A stretch of DNA of 64,000 nt from Porphyra umbilicalis (GCA_002049455.2 KV918802.1:1-64000), one strand, 5' to 3'; positions 1 to 11,540 are shown, counted from the first letter of the stretch. Notes: generated from the letters alone by a model not told the origin. A program made the numbers and translations.

Positions 1-264
1 GCCGACCACCGCCACGTACGCGGCGGGCACGGGGGCGGCGGCGGTCAACAAGAACGCGGCGATGGACACGTACCCGGGCACCGCCGACGTGTCGTACGCG
101 TTGGCAGAGAAGAGCTGGTAGTGCAGGGGCGTCGACACCCCCGTGAGGCCGTTGAGGGTGAGCGTCGTCGCCGCGAGCGCCGCGTAAAAGGCAAACTGCA
201 GGAGCGTAATTTGCGCGAGGATGAGCAGCGGGTCAAACGGCTCGCGGCCGTAAAAGGAGCCAGA
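1..264 (-). CDS. SYS1: SYS1-like Golgi membrane protein, N-terminal part (cut by window edge)
   Basis: SYS1 is a small multi-pass Golgi protein that recruits the ARL3/ARFRP1 GTPase in Golgi trafficking. Read on the minus strand, this stretch encodes FDPLLILAQITLLQF, matching the family's WDPLLILSQI.LMQ signature. It is followed by a hydrophobic first membrane segment, a loop ending near YDTSAVPGYVSIAAF, and the start of a second membrane segment. The rest of the gene lies left of base 1. No in-frame ATG is visible: the frame runs upstream into a poly-C tract (bases 266-282 on plus). An ATG at 367 lies in another frame, so either a run-length error or an upstream exon probably supplies the start. 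Confidence 0.7.
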
Positions 265-908
265 CGGGGGGGGGGGTGGGGGTTGGCGGGCGCCGACGCC
301 GATGCGTGGGGGGGGGGGGGACGGGGGGAGGGAGCGGCAACGCGGGGGTGGAGGAGGAGCGAGCCATGAACGCCGGGCGCAGCGGCGCAGCGGGCGCCGC
401 GGCGGCCGCGTGGCGCCCGCGCACCGGGCGGGGTGGCGCGGAGCGTGGCCACCGACGCGGAGCGCGGAGGCTGGGGCAACGCCCACGGGGGTCGGCATGC
501 AGCGACAGATGGGGCGGGGGCGGAACCCGGCCGGCGGCCGCCCGCCCAGACGCGGGGGGCGCCCGCGCCGCCGAACCGCCCGACCGCAACGACGGGCGGT
601 GTGGTCCGAGCTCGCCCGGCTTGTGAAAAACCGCGCGTCGCCAATGCAATGTCAGAGGCCGCCCCAGCCGGCGGCACCTCACCAATATACCGGTGACCGG
701 TAAGACGGCACAGCGAACGCACGACGGCGGGGGCGGCGGCGGCGGCTGGGGTCGGTGGTGGCGTCCGTGTGGTGGGCAGGAGCGCGATGAGGGGCAGTGC
801 GATAGCGACAAAATTCGAGCGTGTGCCAGGCGCGCCTCGCTGCCTCGGTCTGGACCTTGACAGTCCACGTGTGAAGACACCCGTTCTTGGTCGCCGCAGC
901 CAGCAATA
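265..908. other. GC-rich upstream region of SYS1, no gene recognised
   Basis: The stretch holds long G and C runs (for example 266-276 and 310-320) and proline- or arginine-rich open frames on both strands without recognisable domains. It is probably the 5' region of the minus-strand SYS1 gene, and its N-terminal codons may lie here. Confidence 0.4.
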
Positions 909-1290
909 GGGTTGCACACGACGCCCCTATTTCGGGGGCGTCAGGGGCGCGCGACGGATAAGACGCCTTACTAACGCCCCATTAGGCAGCCAAAACGCAC
1001 TCACGACGCCCAAAGTAGCACCCTCAGAATTATCGATATCAGACAAGTGGCACCCATATTTTTCTTTCTTATGTCATGTTTGTGTCAAGACCGGGTGCAT
1101 GTCCTCAACCAAGGTGCACAGCCGCCACCTGCTGAATCATGTAGACCCCCCTGAAATCTATCTCTTCGCGACGCCTTGCTGACGCCCTTTTGAGTTCGGG
1201 CGTTCGGGGCGCACGACGCCCAAATGACGCCCTGGTGACGCCCTTATGTAACGACGCCCTTAACGACGCCCCGGGCGTTCTGAGCAACCC
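909..1290. mobile_element. probable MITE with TA target duplication
   Basis: The segment begins GGGTTGC and ends GCAACCC, and both ends are flanked by TA (907-908 and 1291-1292), as expected for Tc1/mariner-type insertion. Inside each end are several copies of an ACGACGCCC-like motif, direct on the right and inverted on the left, giving a longer imperfect inverted repeat. The 382-bp centre is relatively AT-rich and non-coding. The perfect terminal match is only 7-8 bp, so the family assignment is tentative. Confidence 0.5.
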
Positions 1291-1441
1291 TAGCTAGTAG
1301 CCAGCAACACTGCAGCAAAATACTTGAGCGTTAGAATCGCCATCAAATTGCTCGATGCTCGACAACAAGCACAATGTGTACCAAGATTGCTGTGAAAATG
1401 TCATTTTCACACCAAGCTTTGTGTTGCGAGCCGTCCCTATG

Positions 1442-1577
1442 TACAGCCGTTCTCGCAAAAACCTCGCACGCCAACTGTGGCACCACTCTTACAAATCGGC
1501 CTCTGCGACCCCGTGAACGCCGATTTGTAAGAGTTGTGTGACAATTGGCGTGCGAGGCTGTTGAGAGAACGGCTGTA
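1442..1577. repeat. long imperfect hairpin, 59-nt arms and 18-nt loop
   Basis: Arms 1442-1500 and 1519-1577 are reverse complements at about 52 of 59 positions, separated by an 18-nt loop (1501-1518). The outer 12 pairs and inner 15 pairs match perfectly. A foldback of this size and mismatch pattern resembles a plant- or algal-type microRNA precursor, or a very small foldback MITE. No protein-coding role is evident. Confidence 0.6.
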
Positions 1578-1812
1578 GGGTGCACGAGACCCGTGTATCT
1601 CTTCCAGACGAAGAGGGACAGAGAAACACTGTTTCCGAACAGAACACGCTGATGCGACTTTTGCAGGTACAATGCAGCAAAACACGCTAGCGATTCTCGC
1701 ACAGGTACCTCCGTGGCCCGCCCACAACCATCAAAGCGCGGGCCGAGACGCCGCCGCAGCGGCCAACCCCCTCCACGGCGCCGCTCCGTCGCCACCCCAC
1801 CCTCGGGGCCCC

Positions 1813-2166
1813 TCACGCCCCGCGGCGGAAGACGACGGCGTTGCCCTTCCCCGCCGCTGCCACCATCCCCCCGGTATAGGTCACCTCATCGACGACTCGC
1901 CCAGACGCATCGGTGAGACGGAGCCCCCCACCCGAGTTGCCCAGCGGCAGCCCGAGGCGGAACGTCTGGCGCCCCCCCGGCGGCAGCAGCAGCAGCTGAC
2001 CCCGCGGCCCGAGGGGAGCGTCCGCCCCCGACCGCGTCGACACGAGGGCCCACCCCCCAATGTCGACGGCCGCCGGCCCGCCATTGACGAGCGTAACGGC
2101 CTCGTCGGCGCGCTCGTTGGCGCCGACGGGGTTGACGAGCGCCGACGCAATAACAATACCGTCGCT

Positions 2167-2213
<47 letters not shown>

Positions 2214-3279
2214 GCCCGCGCGGCGCGGGCTCCACGCCGACCGGCGGCGTGAGGTCCCCCGGCCCGTCAATCGGGCAGCGCTGCGGAAAGTCCCCCCCAC
2301 AATTGATGCCGTCGGCCGGCACCTCGGGCGCCGGCACGCCCGGCGGCGTGAAGCGCAGCGGGTTGGCCTCCCGCACGGCCGGGGAAAAGACGAGCCCCGT
2401 CAGCGCTTCAATCTCCGTCACCGTCACCTGGTAGGCGCGCACGTCAAAGAGCGGCGCGCCGGCGCCGCGCTTGTCCCGCAACGCCGCCGCGTCTTGGGCC
2501 ATGAGGAAGGCCGAAACGCCGAGGTTGCCACGGGGGGTGGCGTACGCAAGGATTTTGAAAAAGGCGGCGGGGACGGCGGCGGGCGCCCGCCCGTCTGACG
2601 GGGTCACAAACGTGGCCGACGGCGCGTCGGGTGGGCCATAGACGGGCCCAGAAAAGACGGCCAACCGCCCGTTGGCGTCCCCTTCAAACGCCTTGACATA
2701 GTCCTCGAGGGCGAGCCACTCGTCTTGGTTGAAGGACCCGTGCTGCAACGCCGCGTTGGTGTAGGTCATGGACGCGTCCGACGCCGCCTGCGCCTCCCGC
2801 TCCGTGGTGCCCCACGACGTGGACGCGCGGCGGGCGAGGTGCCCCCGGTCGTACACATTGTTGCGGTAGTAGGCATTGTCCAACTGGGCGCCGGCGGGGA
2901 TGCGCGGGTCCACGGACCAGCCAGAGCGGGAGGAGCGGCGCAGCGTGCCTTGATCAATGTTGAGCGCAACAAACACGGCGGAGCGGGTGTCGGTCGCCAT
3001 GGCCAGCGTAAAGTGCGGGTAGTCGAGCAGCGTGTTGTTGCGCAGGGACGGCAACGTTAGGATGGTCGGCGCGAGGGCGGGGGAGAAGGTCGGGAGCTCC
3101 ACGGTCAGGCCGGCAACGCCCAGGAACGTGGGGGAATAGCCAGAGAGCAGCGCCATCTTGGCGGTGCGGGGAGGGGGGGGAGAGGGGGGGCGGGCAAGAG
3201 CGACAGCCAGGGAAGAGGAGAGAGCAAAAAGGCGGCACAGGAAGAGCGAGGGCGGCACGGGGACGGCGCGGGGACCCAC
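1813..3279 (-). CDS. DNA/RNA non-specific endonuclease with C-terminal lamin-tail domain
   Basis: The 488-residue protein reads without interruption. Residues about 8-30 form a hydrophobic stretch like a signal or transit peptide; an internal Met at residue 42 would omit it. Residues about 80-320 resemble the NucA/EndoG-type endonuclease family. The active-site motif YDRGHLA sits near residue 143 (His near 146), with a conserved Asn-containing segment (YTNAALQ) downstream. A polyglycine linker encoded by a GCC triplet run (about residues 355-371) leads to a C-terminal beta-rich segment (IGGWALVS, VDEVTYTG) typical of lamin-tail domains. This pairing is known mostly from bacterial secreted nucleases, so bacterial origin is possible, though base composition matches the neighbours. 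It likely cuts nucleic acids in the secretory or extracellular space. Confidence 0.75.
2167..2211. repeat. GCC trinucleotide microsatellite inside the endonuclease gene
   Basis: About fifteen uninterrupted GCC units encode the polyglycine linker between the nuclease and lamin-tail domains on the minus strand. Length changes here would alter the linker without breaking the frame. Confidence 0.85.
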
Positions 3280-5489
3280 AATGGCGACCAGGTGCCGGCA
3301 GCATTGCCAAAGAGGACACCAATGGGGTGTCTATCACCCAGCCACAGCCGCCCGCCCCCCCGGTGCCCGCGGCGGCGGCACGTCACCCCCTCCCCCCCCC
3401 CCCCCCCCCCCCGGCCCCCCTCCGTCCACCGCAAGTGTGGCGCATCCACGCCGCCGCCGCCACACCCGTCCTCGACAGCACGGGCGGGCTCGACCGAATC
3501 AGTGGCAAACCCAGCTTCCACAGCCCCACACAGCGGGGACCCTCGGCGGGGCCTCGACCGCCACGGGCGGGGGCGGGGCCGCACCGCGCGCGCGCCGCCA
3601 CAACAGGGCGGCAGCAGCGGGAGTGGCGGGCGCGCGCACGACCGCCCGCGCCCGCCGAGCGGCGCCCGCCGCCGCCGGCGCGTGGCCGGCGCCACCGCCA
3701 CACGGGGGGCGGTCGGCCACGGGTGTGGCGGCGGCGCGCGCGGCCGCCGCGCCACGGTGGGCGCGCCCGCGGGCGCCCCGCGGCGGCGCGCGCTCCACGG
3801 AGCGATCAGGCTCTTGATCCAGGGGGTGGCGGCCACCCCTGGATCCACGGGTGGGGCCCCCACCCCGGCGCGCGGCCGCCGGGCGCGCGGCCGCGGCGGC
3901 CGATCCGCCGCGCCCGCGCGCCCGCGCGCCACCGCGTCGCCACGCCGGCGCACGCGCGCGCCGCCCCGGTCGCTGCCCCGCCAGACGGGGGGTGCCACAA
4001 GCGCAGCCCCGACGCCGGGGGCGGCGTGCCCCCCGATCACCGGTCGTCGGTGCACCGACGCGCGGCGGCCCGCCGGCGAGCGCGGGCCGCGGGGTCCGCG
4101 CTGGGGGCGCCCCGAGGGGGGAACGACCACCCCGGCGGTGGGCGGCCCCAGCGGCGGCCGCCGCGTGCGCGTGCGCGTGCGCGCGCGTGTGGGCGGGTGG
4201 GTGTGTTGCCTGCTGCATGCTGCGTGGCCCGCGATGGGTGTGGGTGTTTTTCAGTGTGAGTGCGCGGGCAATGTCCCGTGCTGGCCCGCGCGCGTGCGCG
4301 CCCGCGCGCGCGCGTCGTGCGGTTTGGGGGGAGGCGCGTCGGGTGGGCTGGCGGCGCACCTCACAAAAAAAAAGACCAGGAGATAAAAAGTCGCGACCGG
4401 ATGGCCATGGGCGGGAACCCCACCCCCGCGCCACCCCCGGTGCACCGACCACACGGGGCGCCGCGTCGCCCAGAGCGCATTGTCAAAAAAAAAAAGAAAA
4501 GAACCAAAGGGTGGCCACACCCTCGGCGGTGCGCGCCGGGTCAAGTGCGGCCGCCACCCGCCGACGCGCGCGCGGTCGTCGCGGCCGCGCGCCAACGTCC
4601 GCCTCGGCGGCGGCCGTCGGGTGGCCGCCCCCAGACGCCCAGCACCGGGGCGGCCATGGCGGCCGGGCGACAACCCGCCGCCCGCGGGGTGGCGCCCATC
4701 GGGGCGCTCGCCACGCCAGCCACCGCGGGGTCGGGCGGGCCCCGCTCGGCCGCTGCGTTCGCGGCCGGCTCTGCCGCCGCACCTGCGACGCGGGGGGGCC
4801 GCCTCGGACCGCCACGAGTCGGTGGTGGCGGGCGGCAGAGGGCGGCGGCGGCACGGTGGCGGACCTTGTCCGGGGGGGGGGGCGGGGGGAGGGCGGCTCG
4901 GGAGCGTGTCGTCGCCCCGCAAAACAGGCCGCCGTCAGAGCCCGCGCGGGGCGCTGCCGTGGGTGCCCTTCCCCCGCCGCGGCGGGGGCGGGAGGCGGAG
5001 GAGCGGGCGCGGGAGCCGCCGCGCGCACCCGCCGCGCGCGGCGTGCGTGTCCCCCCGCTGGTGCGCCCGCCGCCGTCGACGCGGCCACGCCCCAACGTGG
5101 CGGCGCGCGCGCGGCGCGAGCCCGCACCAAGAGACGAGCGGCGGGGGGGGTGCACGCGGGGCGCCGCCGGCGCGCGCGCGCCGACGGGGCAAGGCGCGCG
5201 GCGACGGCGGCGGCAGCGTCGCCGCCGCCCCCCGGGGCGGACCGCCCCCCCCCGCCCCCCCAGACCGCGTTGGGGCAGCGGCGGCCGCCGCCACCGGCCG
5301 CCGAGCCGCCGCGCCAGCGCCGACACACTGCCGCGGGTGTGGTGGGGCATTGGGACGCCCCCCACCCCCGCCCCCCCCCCCCCCCCGGGGATCGAGCGCC
5401 GCGACCGCCGCGGAACCCCCGCAGCGGCCCCCACCACTCACGGCCGCGTGCCCGCACCGTCGAGTGCGGCGTACCGGGGCCCCCGCCGC

Positions 5490-5522
<33 letters not shown>

Positions 5523-6843
5523 ACAACGCCCACCACCGGCCGACGCGGCCGCGTCGCGGTGGGGGCGGCGGGGCACCGACCCCCCCCCCCACCCCCCACG
5601 CCGGCCGCCGACACGGCCGCCGCCGACGCGCCGTTGCGGGCGGCGTGTCGCGGCGGCGGGGCGCCCCGGGGGGCGGCCGCCCCGCCCGCGCGTCGGGCGG
5701 GGCGGTCGGTCACGCGCGCGTCGGCGGCGGCGGCAGCGCCGCCGCCCCCACCGCTGCCGCCGCAAGCTCCCGGCCGCACCGGCGGGGCGGCCGCCGCCGC
5801 CGCCGCCGCCGCGCGCCGCCGCCCGACCGCGCGGGCGGGGGGTGCGCGCGCGCGGCGGGCGGCGCGCGCGCGCCGCCCGCCCGCGCGCGCGGGGCGCGCT
5901 CCCGCCGCCACGGCGGCGGGCGCGGCGGCGCGGGGCCCCCGCCGACGGCGCCGCGCCGACGCTGTCGCGGCGCGCGGGCGCCCCGCCGCCGGCGCGGCGG
6001 TCGGCGCGGTCCCCCCGCCGCGCGGCCGCGGGGCGCGGCGGCGGGGGCCCCCGCGCGGCGCCCAGCTGGCGCCTGCAGGCGCCCCGGCGTCGGCGATTGG
6101 TCGCGCTGCGCGCGGGGGGGGGGGGGGGTGGCGGTGGCGAAATCCGCGCCGTGCACGGCGTGGCGCTGTGGCCCCGCGCGTGGGGGCCCCCCCGGGGGGG
6201 CCCGGAGCGGAACTCTGGCGGGGGGCAACAAGGTCGGTGTGTGTTGGGTGTGGGCACCCTGCTGTACAGTATGGGTGTGGATGCCGCGGGGGCGGGTGCC
6301 CCCAGCGGCCTGCCCCCCCGCCCACCTGTTTCGAGCGCATTGCTGGCCGTCGCTACGGTGTGGTGCCGTTGCGGGCCGCGGGCGGCGCACCCGCCCCGCG
6401 CCACCGCGGCGCAGGCCCCAAGAGTGGGCGCTGCGCGCACACGCCCGGGCGCTGGGAGCCGCCTTCCCCCCCCACGGCGAGCCACCGACCGACCCCCGCG
6501 CGTGCTGTCAACGTCCGCGCCCGTCGAGCACGCCGCCCCTCTTCCCCGGCCACGCCGCACCCGCCGCGGGCCGCCCCCCGGCGCAGCCCGTGGGGTTGCG
6601 CTCCACCCCGCGCGCGCCGCCACACGTCGTGTCTGGCGTGCCGCCGCCTCTGCCGTGCGTGCCGCAGGTAGACCCGCCGCAACGCGCCGGCCGCCGCCGC
6701 CGTTGCGCGCCGGCGCGCGCGGTGGCCGCCGCCACAGGACGCGCCGGCGCCGTTGCCCGCCGGTGCCGCCCCGTCTGCCATCGAGGCAGCAGGAAGGCGG
6801 GGACGCCTCGAGGCAGGCGGGCGGTGGTAGCGGCGGCCGCACG
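3280..6843. other. extreme-GC low-complexity region without a recognisable gene
   Basis: The stretch is dominated by C and G runs (for example near 3391-3413 and 6112-6127), CG-rich arginine/alanine/proline frames open in most registers, and short A runs (4365-4374, 4485-4498). Frames exceeding 800 codons exist but show only composition-driven sequence. A short perfect inverted repeat, CCAGGGGTGG/CCACCCCTGG, spans about 3818-3843. Confidence 0.6.
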
Positions 6844-9800
6844 ATGGCGGGCGGCGGGGCGACGAGGGGGGGGGTGCCCGACGCTGTGAGAGAGACGTTG
6901 CGCACGGCGATGGACGATGAAGATGGGGCGGCGGTGGCGGCAGTGGTGGCCGACTGGCCAAAGCTGCACTCGTGTAGAGACCGTAACGGCTCGACGCCGC
7001 TGCACTGGGTGGCAGTCAAGGGCAACAACGAGGTCGTGACGGCGCTGATCAGCGCCGGCGCGGCGGTCGGGGCGACGGCCAAGAGCGGCAAGACGCCGCT
7101 GCACTACGCAGCAGACAATGGCAACAAGGAGGCCGTGACGGCGCTGATCGGCGCCGGCGCGGCGGTCGGGGCGACAGACAAGGACGGCGAGGCGCCGCTG
7201 CATCCGGCGGCACGCGATGGCAGCAAGGAGGTCGTGGCGGCGCTGATCGGCGCCGGCGCGGCGGTCGGGGCGACGACCAAGGACGGCGAGACGCCGCTGC
7301 ACTGGGCGGCAGCCTTTCGCAGCAAGGAGGTCGTGGCGGCGCTCATCGGCGCCGGCGCGGCGGTCGGGGCGACGGACGCGGACGGCAAGACGCCGCTGCA
7401 CTGGGCGGCAGCCAATGGCAACAACGAGATCGTGGCGGCGCTGATCAGCGCCGGCGCGGCGGTCCGGGCGACGGCCAAGAACGGCATGACGCCGCTGCAC
7501 TCGGCCGCTCACAGTGGCAACAAGGAGGTCGTGGAGGCGCTGATCGGTGGCGGCGCGGCGGTCGAGGCGACGGACAAGAACGGCGAGACGCCGCTGCACT
7601 CGGCGGCACACCTTGGCAACAAGGAGGTCGTGGCGGCGCTGATCGGCGCCGGCGCGGCGGTCGGGGCGACGGCCAAGGACGGCGAGACGCCGCTGCACTG
7701 GGCGGCAGCCTTTCGCAGCAAGGAGGTCGTGGCGGCGCTCATCGGCGCCGGCGCGGCGGTCGGGGCGACGGACGCGCACGGCAAGACGCCGCTGCACTGG
7801 GCGGCAGCCGATGGCAACAACGAGATCGTGGCGGCGCTGATCAGGGCCGGCGCGGCGGTCGGGGCGACGGCCAAGGACGGCGAGACGCCGCTGCACTCGG
7901 CGGCAGACACTGGCAGCCAGGAGGTCGTGGCGGCGCTGATCGGCGCCGGGGCGGCGGTCGGGGCGACGGCCAAGGATGGCCGGACGTCGCTGCACGTCGC
8001 GGCAGGCATTCCCTGGAAAGAGAATGTGACGGCTTTGCTTTGTGGGGGCGCAGACGTTGATGGCAGCGGGTGTCTTCCTGCTCCCCTCAAGATAGCGGCA
8101 GACAGGGGCTATCTTGATACGGTGGGCGTCCTGGTTGCTTGGGGTGCGGATGTTCGTGCCGTGCAGCCGAGCAGCATGCACGTCCGGTTCTCTAGCAGTG
8201 CTAAGCAGCTTCGCTCTGTTCTGGACAACACCCCCCTGCTGTCCGACAAGGAGCGCCAAGAAGCCAAGGATGAGTGGCGCGCATCGTTCGCTCAGACCAC
8301 AACCGCTGTGGCTGTTGTGGACCCCGCCAACCGGGCCCTGGCCGACCTGCAAGCCGCCTTCGACCGCTTTTTTGTCAATCCCGACGGCATGTCCGTGGAC
8401 ACCATCCAGGAGGTGCTGACGCCGCCGCCTAACCGCGACGTGCGCTGGCACCACAAGGCGCACGAGGTGCTGCTCTTTGCCAAACGCATCGGCGTCATAG
8501 CATTGGATACCGCTGCAAATCCGCGCGAATGCAGCCCCAACTGGTGTCGCGACGTCTACTTGCCGATGGTACAGGTGCTAGCAGGGCAAGACGCCGGCCG
8601 CGCTGCCGCCGTGGTGCGCGACGCCGAGCGAAACGGTCTCATCGGGGAATCGAACGTCACCACCATGCTGGGATTGATTCAGTTTCACGTCACTGTGTAC
8701 GCCGAGCTAGCCAACATCCACCGGCGCATCGACAACGTAGAGAAGGCAGTCACCTGCACGGGTGAGATGCTGTTCAAGACCATCGAAGAGCTTAAAGGCC
8801 TGAAGCAGAGCCTCCACGAAAAGGAGGAGCACGACCGGAAGGTGGCGCTGGTCAAGTCCGCCGTCAAGATTGGGGTCAGCTTGGCGCCCGTGCTTGGCGG
8901 CATGCTCAGCGTGAGCGTTGACGTCGTTGCCTCGCTGACGGACGGCCTCCCTGCAGCCGCCGCACTGAGGCACCACGTGGCCGACACCACGGACTTGGCG
9001 GCGGCGCGGCAAGTGTTGCAGCTCGTGCTCGACGCAAGCAGCACGATGCCCGCAGAGCAGCTGCAGCAGTTGCAGGTGTTGGTTTTTCCATTTCCGTCCC
9101 TGGAGGTGATGGACAAGCAGCTCGGCTGGGCCATGCAGGAGCTTGCGATTTGCCAGGACGTGGAGGCAGCGGGCGTTTCCGAGGACGTGGCACCAGTGGA
9201 CGGCAGGGGGGAGGAGGCGTCGGCGGCGGGCGCGGGGGGAGGGGTGGGGGTGAATGATGCGGGGTCAGACACGGCGGAGGACACTGATGACGCGGACGCG
9301 ACGTCGGCCGGTGACGGGGAGGACGCGCCTTCTGACGCCGTGGAGAAGGACGTGGTGACCGACGAGGCAGAGGACAAGTGGGAGGATCCCAAGGACGAGA
9401 CCAAGGGCGTGCTGATTGACCATGGGGTGGATTTGGCGGCGGACGCGAGGCGCCGGCGACTCGCGAGGCGCACTGGCAAGGGCGGCGCCCCAGCTCCACC
9501 AGCCGCATCCGGGAGCAGCTCGCAGTCTCTGTCCCCAAGGGCGGCTGCGACTGGGGTGGCGCCATGGGAGGCCGACGTTGCTCGCGCCCCCCCTCCCTCA
9601 CACGCGGTGGCGGCGGTAAACCGCCCACGGCTTGGGCCTGCCGCCCACCCAGAGACGGCTGCAGCAGCGGCGGAGCCGCTGCTCGGCGAGCCGGGTGCCA
9701 CCGTGGCGGCGGCAGCGGCGGCGACGTCGACTCCGCCGACCGACGCGCGCTGGCGTCGCGACTTTTTCGCCGGCGTCACGCGCTGGAGCGCCAAGGAGCT

Positions 9801-10041
9801 CGCGTCGCACATGGCGAATTACGTGGCGGCCGAGTACGAGGAGGACGAGAAGAAGGCGCTGGCTGCCACCCTCCTCGCGCGGGCGGTGGAGCACTGCGTC
9901 ACGGGCCCAGTGGTGATGCGTTGCCGCCGCCCCGGCCGGATCGTAACCGTGCTGTTGGGCGACCCGCCGCAGCGCGACATGGAGGCGTTGTCGGTGGAGA
10001 GCTTCATCGCCGACGCGCAGCGCCACGCGCCACGTGAGTGA
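6844..10041 (+). CDS. large ankyrin-repeat protein with uncharacterised C-terminal region
   Basis: The ATG at 6844 opens a 1,065-residue protein; the same frame stays open far upstream but only as GC-rich low complexity. About eleven 33-residue ankyrin repeats with the TPLHWAA core run from residue about 48 to 420, and a twelfth is degenerate (DRGYLDTVGVLVAWGADV). DNA of the repeats is strongly homogenised. Residues about 430-770 form an alpha-helical region with a predicted coiled coil (IHRRIDNVEKAV) and no family I recognise. An acidic, disordered section (about 775-880) and a compact C-terminal segment (about 955-1065, WRRDFFAGVTRWSAKELASH) follow. Ankyrin repeats mediate protein binding; the partner is unknown. 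Confidence 0.8.
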   Translation: MAGGGATRGGVPDAVRETLRTAMDDEDGAAVAAVVADWPKLHSCRDRNGSTPLHWVAVKGNNEVVTALISAGAAVGATAKSGKTPLHYAADNGNKEAVTALIGAGAAVGATDKDGEAPLHPAARDGSKEVVAALIGAGAAVGATTKDGETPLHWAAAFRSKEVVAALIGAGAAVGATDADGKTPLHWAAANGNNEIVAALISAGAAVRATAKNGMTPLHSAAHSGNKEVVEALIGGGAAVEATDKNGETPLHSAAHLGNKEVVAALIGAGAAVGATAKDGETPLHWAAAFRSKEVVAALIGAGAAVGATDAHGKTPLHWAAADGNNEIVAALIRAGAAVGATAKDGETPLHSAADTGSQEVVAALIGAGAAVGATAKDGRTSLHVAAGIPWKENVTALLCGGADVDGSGCLPAPLKIAADRGYLDTVGVLVAWGADVRAVQPSSMHVRFSSSAKQLRSVLDNTPLLSDKERQEAKDEWRASFAQTTTAVAVVDPANRALADLQAAFDRFFVNPDGMSVDTIQEVLTPPPNRDVRWHHKAHEVLLFAKRIGVIALDTAANPRECSPNWCRDVYLPMVQVLAGQDAGRAAAVVRDAERNGLIGESNVTTMLGLIQFHVTVYAELANIHRRIDNVEKAVTCTGEMLFKTIEELKGLKQSLHEKEEHDRKVALVKSAVKIGVSLAPVLGGMLSVSVDVVASLTDGLPAAAALRHHVADTTDLAAARQVLQLVLDASSTMPAEQLQQLQVLVFPFPSLEVMDKQLGWAMQELAICQDVEAAGVSEDVAPVDGRGEEASAAGAGGGVGVNDAGSDTAEDTDDADATSAGDGEDAPSDAVEKDVVTDEAEDKWEDPKDETKGVLIDHGVDLAADARRRRLARRTGKGGAPAPPAASGSSSQSLSPRAAATGVAPWEADVARAPPPSHAVAAVNRPRLGPAAHPETAAAAAEPLLGEPGATVAAAAAATSTPPTDARWRRDFFAGVTRWSAKELASHMANYVAAEYEEDEKKALAATLLARAVEHCVTGPVVMRCRRPGRIVTVLLGDPPQRDMEALSVESFIADAQRHAPRE

Positions 10042-11539
10042 CGGGGCACCCCGGGTGGATGTGGGAGGGTGTAGGTGGTATGGATGGGCCGAGGTGCGGC
10101 ATCGACGCAGGACGGTAGTGACGGGGGGAATACTCACAGGCGCGATTATGCTTGCAACTGAGAATAGGAGCGATGGCTTGGTACAAAACACCCCTCGCCT
10201 GTAATGTCCCGCTCCTCCTGGCAAAGCGCCGTCCTGCCTCGCCTGACGCCCCGCGGCAGCAGGCACCCGCCACCAATGGTGGCAGTTGCATATACCAGGG
10301 GACCCCTGCCATCCGCCCCCCCACACGCGCCGCTCATGCCCCCCCCCCCCCCCCCAACCCGCCGTTCCCCCTCAGCCAACCGGCCACCCCAGCCAGCAAG
10401 ACACGCGCGCGAGCAGCACCGCCACCCCTGCCGCGGCCGTGCCGCGGCGGGCGCAACCGCCGAGGCGGCCGCCGACGACGCCAGCGTCGGCGTGCGCGGG
10501 CGAGTCCCGCGGCGCTCTCGCCCGCCGACGGGGCCGACGGACGGCCGCGCGCGGGGTCGAGCCGACAATGGCGCCGCCACCGCCGCCGCCCGCCGTGCAA
10601 GTGACACTGCGCCACGCCACGCCCTCTCGCCCCCCGCCGCTCGTTCAGCCGCGCCCCCTCGCTCAGCGGCCGCCGCCACGACTGCTGCGACGGCGGCCAC
10701 GTCGACGGCAACGTTCGCGGCGAGCGTCTCGGTCGGGCGCCTCCCCTCGCCAGCCGTCGGCGGCCACCCCCCCACCCCCCCCCCCCCCCCGACGGCGCCG
10801 GCAACAGCGGGGTGCCGCGCCCGTCGAGCCCTCCCACCTTCCGCCGCCGCCCTTGCGGCGCCGACCCCAGGTGTCCCCCCGCCCCCCCACCATGCTCGCC
10901 CACCGACGCGGTCAAGCGCGCGCCGTCAGCCCCCCCCGCGTGTTGCCGCCCCGCCGCTGCCCGCGGCGCGCGGCGGCGGCGGCGCCCGACCCCACAGCGG
11001 TGGCGGGGGGCGCCCGGGCAGCGCCGGGCGACAGGGAGGTTGGGGACCTGGACGCGCGCGCGGGGAGACGACGGCCCAAAGGGCCCATACGCGCACGTGG
11101 CGGGCGGGGGCGCGTCGACGCGCAGCGCGCGGGGGCACCGCCGCTGGGGTGCCACGCGACCATGCGGGGCGGCGGGGGGTGGACGCGGCGGCAGCGGCGG
11201 TGGCGGTCGCAGCCGCCACCGCCACCGCCACGCCCCGCGCGGTTTTGCCCCCCCCCCCCCCCCCGTCACCGCTGGCGCGACTGCCACCCCCGCCGGGCGC
11301 ACGCCCACACTGGGGAGCCCCGTGGCGGCGCTCGCTGGGAGCCCCGCGGCGAGCATCCCGCCCACCAGGGGGGGTGCGCCGGGGGCACGCTCACCGCCAC
11401 GACCGACCGGGGCGCGGGGACGGCGCCACCCTGAGCTCCACGAACAATGCGCACCGGCGCCCGTCTGGGAGCGCACGCCCGAGCCGCCCGCCCCTCGGGC
11501 ACACCCCCAACGCCCCCGCTGCGAAGCGCCGGTGGCGCC

Positions 11540-11540
<1 letters not shown>

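Noticed and set aside
4480..6843. Very long open frame upstream of and in phase with the ankyrin gene
   Set aside because: Its residues are only Arg/Pro/Ala/Gly from GC composition, and equal-length frames exist in other registers; the ankyrin protein has a good ATG at 6844.
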